From Lagopus muta (Eukaryota > Chordata > Aves > Galliformes > Phasianidae), in contig NC_064436.1 of assembly GCF_023343835.1 (NCBI RefSeq), forward strand, positions 51,373,883 to 51,437,882: a DNA stretch of 64,000 nucleotides, written 5' to 3'. The notes under the pieces were generated by a model. The model did not search any database. It was given only the letters and a program-made list of their open reading frames with translations, and was not told the DNA's origin. Shown here in pieces: positions 1 to 13,989 of the stretch. The translations under genes and the position numbers were made by a program. Positions within the stretch are counted from its first letter, which is position 1, and each line of letters begins with the position of its first letter.

Positions 1-3000
1 CATTAATTGTTTTGCTTAAAATAATGAGTGTTGGACTTGTTACACTTATTAGGTAAGGTTCATAGAGACATTAAGTAAGAAATCTTCTTAAAGAAATACC
101 TGTATTGAAAGAAATACAGTACTCCATAACTGGGGAAGTACCATCTGTAATCTTTCACCTTTACATAGGTATCACAGTTCATGAAGGTGTTGTCTTCTGT
201 TTGATTAGCTCCTTATGAAATTTGAATGCCAGGCCTATTTTTTTCCCAATATGTGATGTAAAGGTGTAAGAAATTGTGGTATCACCTCAATTTTCACTAT
301 TTTTTCTATTCGGTAACTACTAACTTTCCTGGAATAAAATGATATGTTTAATAGTGTCAGAATAGTACACATGACATGGTTTAACTTGGATATTTTGTGT
401 CAGAAAGAATATAATATGAAGACCATAAAAAAGAAGTTCCATTGTTCACATACACAGTCTACAGCTATCATTAAAAAACTAAGTTTATGTAGAATTTCAC
501 TAAAACTGCTTTCATATCAACAGAAAAATCCAGCATCAGTAAAGTCATAATTCTTGATGAGAATATTTTTTTTACACTTCGCTCTACAGCTACGCATACA
601 TGATGATAATGTTAAAATTGCGTCCAGTCATGACTAATACAGTTTACTTTCTAAGGTAATCTTAGACCAATCATGAAGAAATCTCATCTTCAGAAAACAC
701 ATGAGAGAAATCACAGTGTGAGTAACCTTTCCTGTTAGATGTTAGAGAGCTTTTTCATTTGTCTCGCAATGCTGCTTTCATGATTATGATTTCAGTTAAT
801 CTAAGCTGAGTCAGAAAACTTGATGAATAAATCCAAATAGGTGAGAAGATCTACTTAATGGATAAATGATGTTTGTTGTGTGTTGCATTGAGTGACGTTA
901 AATTAAAAAAGATTTGTTCATACAGTCACTCTTTCAAAAAAAACTATTGAATAGGCTAATTACAGTATTGAAATGATAATAAAGGCGTTAAAGCTACAAC
1001 TATTCATACTCACAGAAATTTCATGATCATATTATTGGTGAAATGCTAAACATTGATCAGATTACATAGGTCTGTAATGTGCAAATATGCAATCTTCATA
1101 GTGTTTTCCAAAGTTGTTTTTATTTTTATTTTTTTGGAGAAATGAGTCTTTCATGATTTTAAATGTATGCTTTCACAGTGTTTTACTGAATGAGGAGTTT
1201 TCAATCTGTAGTTAAATTTATCCTCACACGTCCAATTAGTATCTAATTAGATTTAAAACAAAGTAAATTTATGAAAAGGGGATCAATAGCCCATTATTTT
1301 TATAACCCTTTCAATGGAAAATAACTAAGAAAACAACAACAATGCAAACAAAAAACCCAGCAAGTTTATTGCACAAGATGGAAAAATACTTGCAAGTCAA
1401 GTAATTTGTTTCCTGCCCCTTTTCCAGTGTGGTTAAAATGACCTTTATCTTACTTTTGTCTTTCCTAAGATGTTTGTGAGAAATTGTTCTTATGCAATTT
1501 ATTTTCTACTGATTAGTTAGTAATTGGCCATACTTCAGAAGGAAGGAGCTGCCCCTATATAAAGAAATAGGACTGTTTGATTATATGATTGACTGTTCTA
1601 GGTAAGAACATTTTTGTAAAGCTGGGTGAAAGCAACCTTTTGCAGTCTATTCTAGGAAACCTGTTTTAGCTGGTGGGTTGGACTAGGTCATTTCCATAAT
1701 TTTTTGAAATTATTTTAAGTTTGCACCTATGAAAGACTTAAAAGTAATAAGAGGGTTTCAATTATTGTATACAAACAATGTTTTGTTTCTTGTTGTAGCA
1801 TCTTTTCTTTCAGAAAAATCACAGAAAATTTACTAAAAAATAAAATAATAAAAATTACCTACCCTACCTCATAAACTTTCACTAAATATAACACAGTTCA
1901 TAACACTTCGAACAATTTTTAAAGCAAAAGGCATTTTGAAGCCATAAAATGCTTATAAAATTCTCCTTAAGATACTATTTTGGATATTTAAGAGGTATGC
2001 AATTTCATGACTGACTTCTTTATGGTAAAATGCTTACTGACATAAGAAGCTCAAAAAGTCAATAAATTAATGATAGCTTAACAACCCTGGAAACTGAGAA
2101 ACTGTATAAATAGAGGGGAAAAAAAAAAAAGAGATAATTGCAAGAAAGAAGAACAAAACAACAAACAATCACCTATTGACTAAATAAGGTTAAAGTATTC
2201 AAGTAGGCCAGCTGACCTGTACTGCTTGGACTGTGATTTAAGACCTGACCTGTTCAAAATACAATTTGTTGCATATATACTTCATTCCTTTTCAGCCTGT
2301 TACTTCAGCTCAAACTTTTTTATAATCATGTGTTTTTTGTAGGCATCTTGGAAGAATTTAATGATCGAGCAGTTAAAAATTTTTGGTTATTGGAATAATG
2401 AAAGACCTAGAGAGAACTTCTATTTTTACTTTTTGTTTGTTTGTTTTAAAACATAAGAATGGATGCAATATCTAAGTTCCATGTTAGTTTTCCTCTTCCT
2501 TTTTTTTTTTTTTTTACATAAGGATTTACACAATAGATGCTACAGATTATTTGTGAGATTTCCCATGCTGAGTTCTGCATAAAGACATTGTATGAGTTCA
2601 TCATCCACAAATCATAAAGAAAGAAAGGAAATAATACCAAAAGTATGAGAATTCAAATCCAATCTTAGAGTCACTGAAGCGGAGAAGTGGCAAGAAAAGA
2701 ACCTGGGTGTAATGCCCTTTCATTGAATCATGACATCCTGGTTTATCATGCATTTGTTTTCAATAAATACTTGGAATATGAGATAAAAAAATTTTGTTAA
2801 CAAGAGAATTCTCACCCTGTCAGAACATCAACATGAGGACTATTCAGACCTGCTGCACTCTGACATGTATGTGAAACAATGAAAAAAAAATAATAATAAA
2901 AAAAAACCCCACAAAATTGGAAAGAGTGTCCCTATTGTAGTTACATAGTTTCCAAATCTTTCCATTTTCCTAGAGAAAGAGTTAGTGTTTTCAAACCATG

Positions 3001-6000
3001 GCTGTTTTGAGAGCACTTGAATGATGTCAATGTCCCACCTGAATATATTACATGTTTTTCAGACAGCTTAAAGTCAGCTAGTCACTGAAACAAATATTCC
3101 AAAATATCACATAGATGCTGTCTTTACAACTCAGATTTGGAAATCTGAGTGGTCTCAGCCCAGTACAACAAAATAATCATTCACGAGTGGCCCCATTATT
3201 TTCAAACTTTTTGTCTTTGAGTTTGAAGGCTGTTGCAGGCATGGCAGGCAGGTATTTAAATAATATGTATATATATTTGTCTTTAAAATAGTATATTTTT
3301 GAAAAACTGAAATAGAAAATCTTTGTTAGTACGATAGAACAAGAAAATAAGCAATTTCCTATAATGTTTAGAGCACCTCTTTGCATCATAGAGATAATTC
3401 CACTTGATAATATGGATATGTACATATCTATACATGCCTGGCATAGGTTCCCATGGGACAGTGTCACAGAGTTAACTAGATCAATCTATTCCCATGACAG
3501 GGGGGCAGTAGGCCTCTGAATGGGAAGGAAGGAAGGAAAAAAAACAGTGACAATGATCTATGGAGGAAAATTTATTTTACTAACTATGATATTGGAATGC
3601 AAGATAACAAAATATGATACAATCTAATTGAGACTAATAAACCAAATAAGATAGGAGAGTAAAACTGTACATTGTTTTCTTCAGGCTACACTTTGTAATA
3701 TTCCTAGAAAAGTGGTCAAAATATTCATGAGTAGAAACTGAAAAAACACTTTCAAATCTGGAGAACAGTGTCTACGCCCCAGTTCTGTAGAAGAAGAATT
3801 AAATCCAAATGAAGAATGGAAAAAAATTAGTTCAGTATTTTTAAAATGTTGTTATAATCAGATCACCAAATATTTGAGTTTGCTTTTGATCTGAGATATC
3901 CATAAACACATCCAGTTATCAATACAAAAACAAGTTAAAAGAAAAAAATGTAAATACCAGTGGCTAACTGTGACTCTTAAGGCCCAGCTTGCAGGGCTGG
4001 GTTATTTTTTAAGAATAAGTTATATATTTATAGATGTACGCCTAGTATTAATGGAAATTCATGGTAAAATGTAGCTTAAAAAAATAAGTAAAGAGTAAAC
4101 TAGATTTGATGGCAAGTAAGAAAACTTAGAGGCACTGATAAAGTGTCAACACCAGTCAGCATCAATATTAAATCTTCACAAAATTAGTGTCCTTATTTTG
4201 GTAGATTTAGATTAAGTTCTTTTGGGATTAGTCCAAAAATGTTTTGGCTCAATTGACTCTCTAGTGACTCACAGATAAATGCAAGATGAAGTTTTACTTT
4301 TATATCTGTATTTTCATAAAGAACTGTACTGCATCGTCTGAGTACAAAATAAAGTTCTCAGAATTCTTGTACACTATTTTCAAGGGAGTTATAAAAATGT
4401 CCTAGTATCCTAGTAGTTGTCAAAATCCTCCTGTTTTCAAGTTCAGCAATGACATTGCTTTGATTAGTTTTTGTTTTCAGATAGTATTTTAGAATTCTCT
4501 AAAAATTTATGTTAATAAGTTTCACTTACCTTTTGATTAACAGATATATCTCTCACTGAAATTTGACCATTCTTTCCAGCGTTAAAACAACTGTCTCCTA
4601 GTATAATATTATTTTCCCGTGAGACATCCCAACAATTTCAAGTGCGTATCAACTATATAGCCATTAAGATGTCACTTTTAAAAAAAATGTTATTACTTTC
4701 ACTTATATGGCATGAATGCTGAGGGGAGGAAGGCATAATACATCACAGAAAACAAATGTTAGCCTTACAGATCTTTCTGAAAAAAGTTTATGTTAAGCTG
4801 CATAGAATTCAAGGTTTTTTTTTTAATTATTTTATTTTATTTTATTTTGAAGGTAAAAAGATGAAGGATTCAGTTGTACTTAGAGGCCCCAGGGACGCTA
4901 AAGACTTCAAGACAGATTCTCATAATGCTAAACCATAACCCTCCAGGAAATGTAAATACTTCACTGCTGTATCTTGTCTTTTCATTTATTTCTTTTTAAA
5001 TTAAGTTTTGTCAGTGAAGAAAAAAGCTTTCTGCTAATCATTACAAGTATCCCAGTCTCTTTCAATCCTCCTCAGTTCAAATAATTCAGACTCTCTCCTC
5101 ATTTTATGACTACTGTCAAAGATTAAAATGAGAATTAATAGAAATTCATATAATCATAGAATCATACATAAGTTAGATATATTATTTGGATAAATAAGTT
5201 GGATGCCTGCTTATTTCTGTTCTTCAAGATATTTCTTGTATGACATGACAGATAACTACAAACTAATACACATTTACAGAAAATTTTTTATCTGCTAATT
5301 AAAAGCTATGGTAATTTGAAAGATTTAAACTTGTTGGACAAGAGAATAAGATAGTGTACTTATTTCCTGAAAAAAACACATAGAACGTATTTGCATAGAT
5401 AATAAAACTGAAAGCTTTCTATGCTTGCTTGCCAATTCGGTCGACAATGACATCTTAGAAGAAATTTATTTGCATTTGTGTTGAAATCAGATTTTCTGAT
5501 TAAAATTTAAATTGAGACAATGTCATTATTTTCTTCTATATATATCTTGAGACCAATCTAAAAATATGAAAATGCTATGCCAAAATTACAGTGAAAATCT
5601 GGCTTAGAATTCTGAGAAGATGAGTAACAGCAATTGCATTTTAAACATCATATTTATGAAGTATACTGTATATTATATATTTTTAAAATAATAGAACACA
5701 CACAGAATTGCAAATGTAATATTAATGAAGAGTCCAATGGAAAAAATGGTACCTGATGAGCAAGTTGACATATTAAACAGTACTACTCATTATGTAAGCA
5801 AATACAAGAATTGGACCATAAGCAGATTTCCAAAATGACTAGTAACCTGAGCTTGCAACAGCTTGAAGGATAAAAGCTCTAACTTTTTAAGTGGCCAGAT
5901 GTTTAGCAAGTCTTGTGGAAGACATTGTGTTTGAGGAGTCAATTATCTTGGTCAAGCTGAGACTGCTCTATGAGGCCTCTTAAGGAGAGGTATGGGAGAA

Positions 6001-9000
6001 GTCCTTACAGTAGAAATGACTAGTCACTGTAAGGGAATTTGCTGGAGTGTCTCCAGGGATGCACTATGTGCAGATGGATCCAGTTGGATGCTGTGACAAA
6101 TAACGTTTCAGCCTGTCAGAACATAGCTGATTGTCTTCGTTATCCAAAATAAAGGGCAGCATGTTACAGGAGGAAATAGGAACCTTGTCACTGACAGAGT
6201 CTCTACAGCATTCTATGAGAAAATTCATAGAGCACAAATGCATGATTTACAGCATTTGAAGAAATGTAGGATTTTTTTACTCACTATTATTCTACCTTAT
6301 CAAAACACTTGCTTTATTTCTTCATTTGTTGTGAGGACTTACTGGTATCCCAAAGAAACCCTTCCTCTCATACTCTTCCCCTCCCCTTTGGGCAGAACAG
6401 CTCATTAACTGATTACTGTATTAGTGCTTAATGAACCTAAAAAGCAAGTGTCTCTAACGGTTCTCAAAATAAGCACTAAAATAATTAATAACATGAACAC
6501 CTGTATTCTTCAATGTATGTTCTTACACAGAGTGGGCAGAGCCAGGAGTGACAGCATAACCACTCCACATGTACCAAGGCTGCCCCTAGGAATGACAGTG
6601 ATCATTAAACCATAGACATTATATGCAGCACTTTGTTTATGTAGCTATCTAATTTTTTGCAATTTTAATTATTATTATTATTACTTTTAGTAACTGTGGG
6701 ATATTTGTGCTTACTATTAAGCTAGATAAACTGTACCCAATTAGACCAGTTCATCATTATTATTATTCATCATCATTGTTATTAAAGTAGAGTAAAACTG
6801 AACGCTTTTAAATATGAAGTATTTCATACAAATTTCTCCCTATTAGTAGAAGGTGATGACTAGTAAAGAATTAAGATCTTCAGATAACTTAATTCTAGAA
6901 ATATATATGTGTCGATATATTGATTCTGTCTTCTGAATTATCATACTTTGATGTATTTCTGAGAGATACGTATTTATGTTTGTAACAAAGGGTATGCTAT
7001 TTCTTATACACCTTACCAAAAATAATTTTTATGTGAATAGCATTTCCTGTTACTCCAAACCTTGATCTTCCTGCTGTCAAACTTAAGATTCCTTGCACCA
7101 TATTAATTTATTAATATAGGCTATTGAAGCCAATCCTCAGATATCTGAAGTTACAAAAATCTAGTGTTACATAAAACGATAAAGAAATTAATAATTCACA
7201 GTCCTGGCCTTTAACCTTTAGTAGAAAAAAAGATGACTTTTCCCCTTTCTTGTTGATTTGATAGTTCTATTTGTAAAGAGGAGCACAAAGATAGCATGAG
7301 ATTATTGTTGCATGTTGTAAATTTAAACTAGTTGTCTTTTTTTCTTGAGGTTTCTTAAAGTAGATTTGTTTGAACTTCTCTTATTTTATTTCTTGAAAGA
7401 TTTCTATTTCTTCATATCATGATGCTTGGATTAAAACAAAAAAGTCATGGACAGGCATTACACAATGGTAGATTTACACAATCAACTTTCCTATTTAAAA
7501 ATTTGAATAATTATCCTTTTACTTCACGATCATATTTCACAGGTAGATTAACTAGTGCATTAATTTCTCAGTAGGTGAAAGCAACTATATTAAAAATAAA
7601 CAACAATTGTAAAAATAATATCTAAATGAACTCTTGTATGTGCATTAAAATAACCTGCAAATAAGCATGGAAAACCATCAACATACAATTCAAAAATATT
7701 GAGAATAAATACTGCTAGTATTCATTTGAATAAGATAATTTGTTGCAGATTTTAATTTTTAAAAACTTGCTATTTCTCACTTTTCTTTCCATTTTAATTA
7801 TTTGATTAATTTATTTAAAAATGCATGTCTTCTTCCTCTGATGTGTACAATTATTTTTGTTCTTTTTCCTTCAGAATGTGTCCCCGTGAGTTATGGTTCT
7901 GAATAGTTTGTGTTACATAGATAGAGAATTATTAGTAATTTGATTATAATTCCACACAACATGGTTTCGTAACTCACCTGGACATTACTAATCCCATGTT
8001 TTTCTTTTAAAAAACCTGAATACATGAAAAACCTGTACAAGCAACTATACTCAAAATATTACTCTCTGTGAAATGAAGTTGCACTTTATACTTGACAGTA
8101 ATTTATTAGTCACATTAAAAAGACCTTAGCTTAAGTCATCACTAGATACAAAAGGAATGAATCTGTGAAAACAGAGCTGATATTTTACTTTAGGTCTTAC
8201 TATTATTTTGATATGCTATCTTAACAGTGTTCTATAGAAAGGCCAGGAGAACTTCCTGCCTCAAGTAAAGGTGGAAGAAAAGAAATGCTGCAAAATAATT
8301 GTCCACCCAATACCACCAAAGTATAACTAACACTGAAAGGTGAATCTTATGAAAATGAAGAACAGGTTTTTTTAGAACTTAAAAAAGAGTGCCAGGCGTG
8401 CATGATTCTTACGAAAGTATTTAAATATTAAAAAGTCAGAATCATTCATTTGACAGTGTCTGACCTTTAAGCTTATCTGTTCCTAAAATACATCTTACCT
8501 ATCAACCAAAACTTTAATCACTTTCTCATTTCAGATATTGAAAGAAAGATTCCATTTAAATCCACTAAAGGTCATCTTTCTTTGAAATATAGATTACTCA
8601 TCTGCACATTTTGAAGAAGCAAAGACTGGAGAATAAACTCAAGAGAAACAGCTCTCCCTCCTCACTGACAAAATACTGAGTAAGCAGTGAAAGGTTTAAA
8701 CATAATTATGTAGAACTCACAGACACTGAACATTCCAGCCCAGAAATGACATGCAGTTAAAATATATATATTTCATATTGTGAAGAACTGTCTCTAAAAT
8801 TGCATTTACATTTAATTATATTAAAAGTGAGATTTCTGCGCTTCTCCAAATATTTTTTGTAGAATATATATATTCTCTGAATATTTTTCTGAAGATTTTT
8901 CGTAAAGACAAACAATAACTTCTGTTAGACAATATTCTAAATGAATATTGGAAGAACTACCACTAATTTTTCCACATCTGGTAATCTGATGAGTAAATCT

Positions 9001-9944
9001 CTGAGTGCTTGATCTACATATTATGATTGGAGCATTAATCTGAAAGTGTATTGAACTTTAAGAAGTTGAATACTGATGCAGAAGAGAGTGTACTAATCTA
9101 CAGTTAGAAATATTATGTACAATTGCTTTACTAAGTTCTTACATCCATGTTATGGGTTATTTGCATTCTTTTTCTTTTTTCCATTTACTTATTTATTGCC
9201 CACCATAATGTCCCTGTCCTCACTCAGCACCATGATCAGGCCTTGGAATTTCACTTTTGTCTATTTATCACCTTTTTTTCCCCTTGTCTTCTGGAGTGCA
9301 CTTTATGGAGTTATAGAGCCTTTCTAACAGTGCTAAGAAATAATATAACAGTACAAGTGAGAAGACCGCAACATTTACTTATTAACTGAGTTTGGATGTA
9401 ACAAAACAATCTTGTTTGAATATCAGCAGAAATGCATCAAGCAAGGACTTAGCCATTTAAAATACATCAGATACTGCTAGATCAATGAGAAACAGAACAA
9501 AATAAAACAAAAACAAGACAAATAAAAAAAAAACAACCATAAATTAGACAATTTTTCATATGATTTGTAGAGAAAATTTCCAATCCCCACCATTTTTCTA
9601 AATATTGAACTATGGAGTATGGACTATTTGTGGAAGGGTATCTAGTGCAAAATTTCAGATAAAGGATTATATTTCTAGAATTCGGAATGTCTCAGTCCCA
9701 GAGAATAAACATGCTTTTCTACTTTTCATATTGTACAAAGTGTTCTAGCTTTAAAATCTGTCAGGGATGACATGGTTACAACCTCAATAAAAGAGAGTAT
9801 GCAAACTAAAAATCAAAATATAATAGTAAGAATATATACTAACATACAAATACACTAACATAAAAATTGAAATGATTAAAAGATAAAAATTAAATATATT
9901 TTTGATGTTTTTATGCAGATTTTTCCTATTTTTATGAGTTGTCC
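1..9944. other. Unique-looking AT-rich DNA, no gene recognised
   Basis: I see no coding region, RNA gene or confidently identifiable transposon here. Open frames are short (97 codons at most) and carry no recognisable domain. Contents that can be named are A/T homopolymers (for example about 2501-2515) and short TTTTA and ATT repeats. A stretch near 1660-1705 vaguely resembles a CR1 3' end but is too short to call. Confidence 0.7.
4826..4849. repeat. (TTTTA)n microsatellite
   Basis: Four to five units of TTTTA follow a T-rich run. This is a simple low-complexity tract with no associated gene. Confidence 0.85.
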
Positions 9945-10315
9945 ACTACTGAGTATGTGAGACCCTCTATAAACAGAGCTTCATGTTCACAAAACATGGT
10001 TTTCATGGGGGACTTCAACCATCCCGTTATCTGTTGGAAGGACAACATAACAAGATTCCAGAAATCAAAGAGATTGCTGGAATGTGCTCATGATAAGTTC
10101 CTCTATCAAGTGATACAGAAACCCACAAGGAAATGTGCTATGTTGGACCTTGTCCTCACCAGTGAGGAGAGGGTGGTGAGTAACATGCAAGCTTGCTACT
10201 CTGGACTTCCAGAGGGACCTAGAAAAGCTTGAACAGTGGGCCCTGGTGAACCTCACATGGTTCAACAAATCCAAATACAAGGTAGTGATTAATCGTAGTA
10301 CTGGGGCATGAGAAA
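9945..10315 (+). mobile_element. CR1 LINE fragment, internally deleted (EN joined to RT)
   Basis: The first part encodes the C-terminal part of the CR1 endonuclease. MGDFNHP is visible around 9997-10020, followed by LLECAHDKFLYQ and LDLVLTSEERVV, as in the APE-type endonuclease of CR1 ORF2. Around 10185-10205 the sequence jumps directly to RDLEKLEQWALVNL-like codons, which in full CR1 elements lie downstream of the FADD motif in the reverse transcriptase. The linker, fingers and palm are therefore missing. The copy is degenerate and inactive. A CR1 3' end on the same strand lies 365 bases downstream and could be the tail of the same insertion. Confidence 0.85.
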
Positions 10316-10679
10316 ACTTCATGAGATTTATTTTAACAACTCTAACAATTATTGAAGAATGATTTTATCAATGTATTTTAACAATAGCATTCATTTTTAT
10401 TGTGATACTACTTAAATTTTAAAAAATTATCCATGCATACACAAACTCTGAACTTACATGGAAATATAAATTAATAGGAGCTGCAGCCTTCATTCTTCTG
10501 TTCTACGCATTTATTTCCCTATCTAGTATTGGTAACATAACAGACAGATGATGTAGTTTCTTACTAATGGGTCAAGATATTTGTATGTAATATCAGTCTT
10601 AAAGATTAGTCCCCTATAAAATATAAATTGGCCGTGTGAAAAATTTAAAATGAGATGGAATAAAAATAAATCAAACAAC
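10316..10679. other. AT-rich spacer between two CR1 pieces
   Basis: No gene or named repeat is visible. It separates a CR1 coding fragment from a same-strand CR1 3' end, so it may be a later insertion into one element or unrelated DNA between two elements. Confidence 0.5.
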
Positions 10680-10797
10680 TGGATAAGGCCCTGGGCAAGC
10701 TGATCTAACTGTAGATGTCCCTGTTCATTGCAGGGGAGTTAGACTAGATGGCCTTCAGAAGTCTCTTTCAACTTTAAAGATTCTCAGATTCTATGAA
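10680..10797 (+). mobile_element. CR1 3'-terminal fragment
   Basis: The sequence follows the CR1 3' UTR: GGCCCTGGGCAAGCTGATCT, then a GTCCCTG...GCAGGGGAGTTAGACTAGATG-type segment, then a TTCTCAGATTCTATGA terminus. The end is a degenerate form of the CR1 octamer repeat. The copy is old, with many substitutions. Confidence 0.85.
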
Positions 10798-11465
10798 ATA
10801 AGGATGGAATATTATATTCCATTATTTGAGTACAAAAAGCATCCAATTTATCAGTCATGAAGATAGTGACATAAAGCTGGCATATGCAACTTCATTTTTT
10901 TCATATTGTATCCTCTGAATGTCAAGCTGCACAAAACTGTATTTTTTAGCATGTTATTTTAATAGCATATGTAAATAAGAAAAAATATAAAATTTGAAAG
11001 CCTACATTACTTTTATCTTACAAATTATCGTATTTTTCATAATCCAAAATGCTTAAGAATTATGCAAATATTTAGGAAATAGAACCATTAAATTAGAAGA
11101 AAACAAATCTTTATCACACCATGGGGCTCATGAAGTTCACAGTATGTAGAATTCCTCTGCTAATACTGATACGTTTTGGAATACTAATACATATGGTAGA
11201 CTGGTATTTTTGTTCATCACAGCAGGTGTATGAAAAAGTATTTTGCAATTTCGTTTGTAAAGTTTCTTTCTCTTCATATTACTGCTAAATTATTTCATCA
11301 ACAGTTTATACTGCTTTAAATTTAAATAGTATAGTTGTTTAAAAATAAGAAATAATTTTTTCTTTCTTAGCAAAATGTGAAATCTTCTCGACTTCTGAAG
11401 AGTTTTCTGCAGTTAGAACTCATAAGGTATTCTGATTTTTAAAAGAAGCATATGAGCTACAATAA
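10798..11465. other. Unique AT-rich DNA
   Basis: Nothing recognised. Confidence 0.6.
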
Positions 11466-11520
11466 GGACCATCAGTTAATGTAATCTTTCTTGATTTCGG
11501 CAAAGCTTTCAATCTCAAAC
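11466..11520 (+). mobile_element. Tiny CR1 reverse-transcriptase remnant
   Basis: The stretch translates to VNVIFLDFGKAFNL, which matches motif A of the CR1 reverse transcriptase (xDVIYLDFSKAFDxV) with decay. Flanks are not recognisably CR1, so this is either a very old remnant or a microduplication. Confidence 0.5.
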
Positions 11521-12235
11521 ATAGGTAAATAAATGAAGCACACATGGGGCAGTCCCACAGAAAAATCTCTCATGCTTACTATGAGAAATGAGAACACTTA
11601 CCTCCATCTTTGTCCCTCCACTAATAACCACAGAATAAATAGAGAAGAAATAGATGTTAGAAATCAGTGCAGTTACAGAGCTATGACCATATCAAAGAGA
11701 CAAGGTAGCATAGCTCACATGGATGGAATGCTGCAATGAAAGAATGCAAGTTGTTTAGATCAAGTGCTACTTTTTTTGTGAGACAATAGTTGGAATGCGT
11801 GAAGTCCAGCTCTGGTATTTATCAGGAGCTGATCAAATGCTTATGTTTTAAGATTAGCGGTCAGATTAACAATTATACTGTAGAGGTCCTTATCAGAGCC
11901 CTACAGTTTCTTCTCCCTTCCCATCCAGGGCTCTTTGATTCACAATCTTAATAGCTGCAAAGTTCATCCTTCCAAGAAATGGTACCTGCATTGTGTTAGC
12001 CCAAAAATGAGGTATTCCTGGGTGGTCTGTTTCTTGGAATTATCTCCCATCTTAGAATTATTCAATCAGATAACCCACTAGAATAAGCATTCCTACATTC
12101 TCACATGCTCTCATTAATTATTGAGCTTGGTTGGCAGAACGCTCACTTCTTTTCTTTTGTTGCATCAGAACAGGTCCTTAACATGAAAGACCAGACAGTC
12201 CCCTTCTGCATACTCTTAATGTTTCATTTTTTTGA
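11521..12235. other. Unique DNA
   Basis: Nothing recognised. The region is slightly less AT-rich around 11800-12000, but no open frame or known repeat was identified. Confidence 0.55.
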
Positions 12236-12352
12236 AATATTCACAGAATTTCACAGTTTTAATCTGAATTATTTTATAAAACCACACAAAAATTTGTCCT
12301 GCTCAGCCAGGGTCACCTAGAGCAGGTTGTCCAAGGCAACATCCAGTCAGTT
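12236..12352 (-). mobile_element. CR1 3'-end fragment (antisense)
   Basis: Reading the plus strand, an ATTCACAGAATTTCACAG start is followed after some diverged bases by GTCCTGCTCAGCCAGGGTC and ACCTAGAGCAGGTTGTCCA. This is the reverse complement of the 3' UTR of older CR1 subfamilies, so the element lies on the minus strand. Only the 3'-most ~115 bases remain. Confidence 0.75.
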
Positions 12353-13989
12353 TTTGTGTACAGCCAAGGATATGTATATATAACTATATGTATATATATA
12401 TATGTATATATAACTACACTTAAATATTCCTGTTCTCACTTTTTTTTTTAATAGAAATATTCTAATAAAAATGTATTAAAGGGGAGTCCTTTAGAATGGA
12501 GTTTTAGTTAACAAAAAAGATATACCCAATAGACTAAAATGTATTTGTAATTACGTAGTAAAGTATAACTTTTTCAAAGATATAAATTTCCTTTTTACAT
12601 CATACTCTGAAGCAGTGTTTGTAAATTCATATATAGAGAATCTTACTGTCCTTCTTTTCTGCTTTTCTCTTTTATTTATTTACGTATTTATTTATTTAGA
12701 GATAAGCAGTTTTTGAATTGGCAGTATATTTTTATAGTAATTGGAACTGAGCCATGAGATGAATAGTATGTATTAAGTCACTGCTCATTGCATTTCTATT
12801 ATAAGCAGTGTGTAACCAAACTTTTGAAGGAATTAATTAGACCAATCCCAATAAAGAGAATGGGAAAAATCTCAGTATTGCATAGCTGTAAGACAACATG
12901 ATTTTCACATCAGATAATATGTGAAGAATATAAAAAGTGCTAAAAAATGACTTTTTGGACAGCAGGTATCTTAGTTGCATTATCCCTTCTTGCTTGTATG
13001 AAAAACTCAATATTTTGGTCTATTTTTTATGATTGTAATGTAATTTTATAATTGTTGGCTAGGTCACACATGATCTTCTGTATTATCAAGAAAACAATAA
13101 GTGTGCATCAGCGTGTGCAGAGCTCTATTGAAATGTGTGGAACAACGACAGTCTACTCATCAATCAAACTATCCTGGAAGGTAGAGGTCTTTATTTCAAC
13201 AAAATCATTAAAAACACTAAGTTGTGAGCTGAGTGAAAAGTTTTATTAAATGTAAGAAGGTACAATAGATTACTGAATGTAGCTTTGAGAAAATTAAAAG
13301 AATTTACTAAATAAGAGCAGAATTCTGACAGTGCTACCACTGAACAAGATGAAAATATTCACAAAATTATTGTGTTCTTCAACAGAATTTTTCATGTGTT
13401 GTTTATCTTTCATTTACAGATAACCCTAATCTAAAAATCAAATATTATTAAACATTTTTTTTCCCATAGAAAAATATGTACAGATAATCACAGAAAGATG
13501 AATAACAGTAGAGTAACTGAGCAGAAAACTAGGTTTGTTGACTTTCTTGCGAGAAATTCCTAGTTAGAAATATGTATGTAGTATATGGTACGTTTTGTAT
13601 TTTTAACAACATTCAAATTATAAATTATGATATACAGGTGTATGATTCTCGATACACTTAAGTAAATTCAAAAAATGGCATGCATTAGTTACCTTTATAT
13701 TTAATCTTCCCAACAGTATTCTAGTAATTTGATTAAGAACTACCTATGTCTTTACCATAGTGAACTTTCCTATTAGTCAAATAAAATAGTAAGTTGTAAA
13801 ATTGATTTTATGTATCAAAAATACATACTAAAGATTAATTCAAATCCATGATAAATTTTTCTTTCATGGCTAAATCCTTCACATACTTGGGCACTTATTG
13901 CAATAGTTCTCTTTTTGTCACAGTCCATATTTAAAGTTTCATGTATTATTTTGGGGAGCAGCACTTTATGTAATGGTGGGGCTGGACTG
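12353..13989. other. Unique AT-rich DNA
   Basis: Apart from a TA-rich microsatellite at its start, nothing is recognised. The only open frames are short and featureless. Confidence 0.6.
12370..12414. repeat. (TA/TATG)n microsatellite
   Basis: Alternating TATA with interspersed GTATATA units, about 45 bases. Simple-sequence DNA. Confidence 0.9.

Noticed and set aside
1660-1705. CR1-like GGTTGGACTAGGTCATTTCC word
   Set aside because: Resembles a CR1 3' end but only about 40 bases match and no octamers follow; too weak to annotate.
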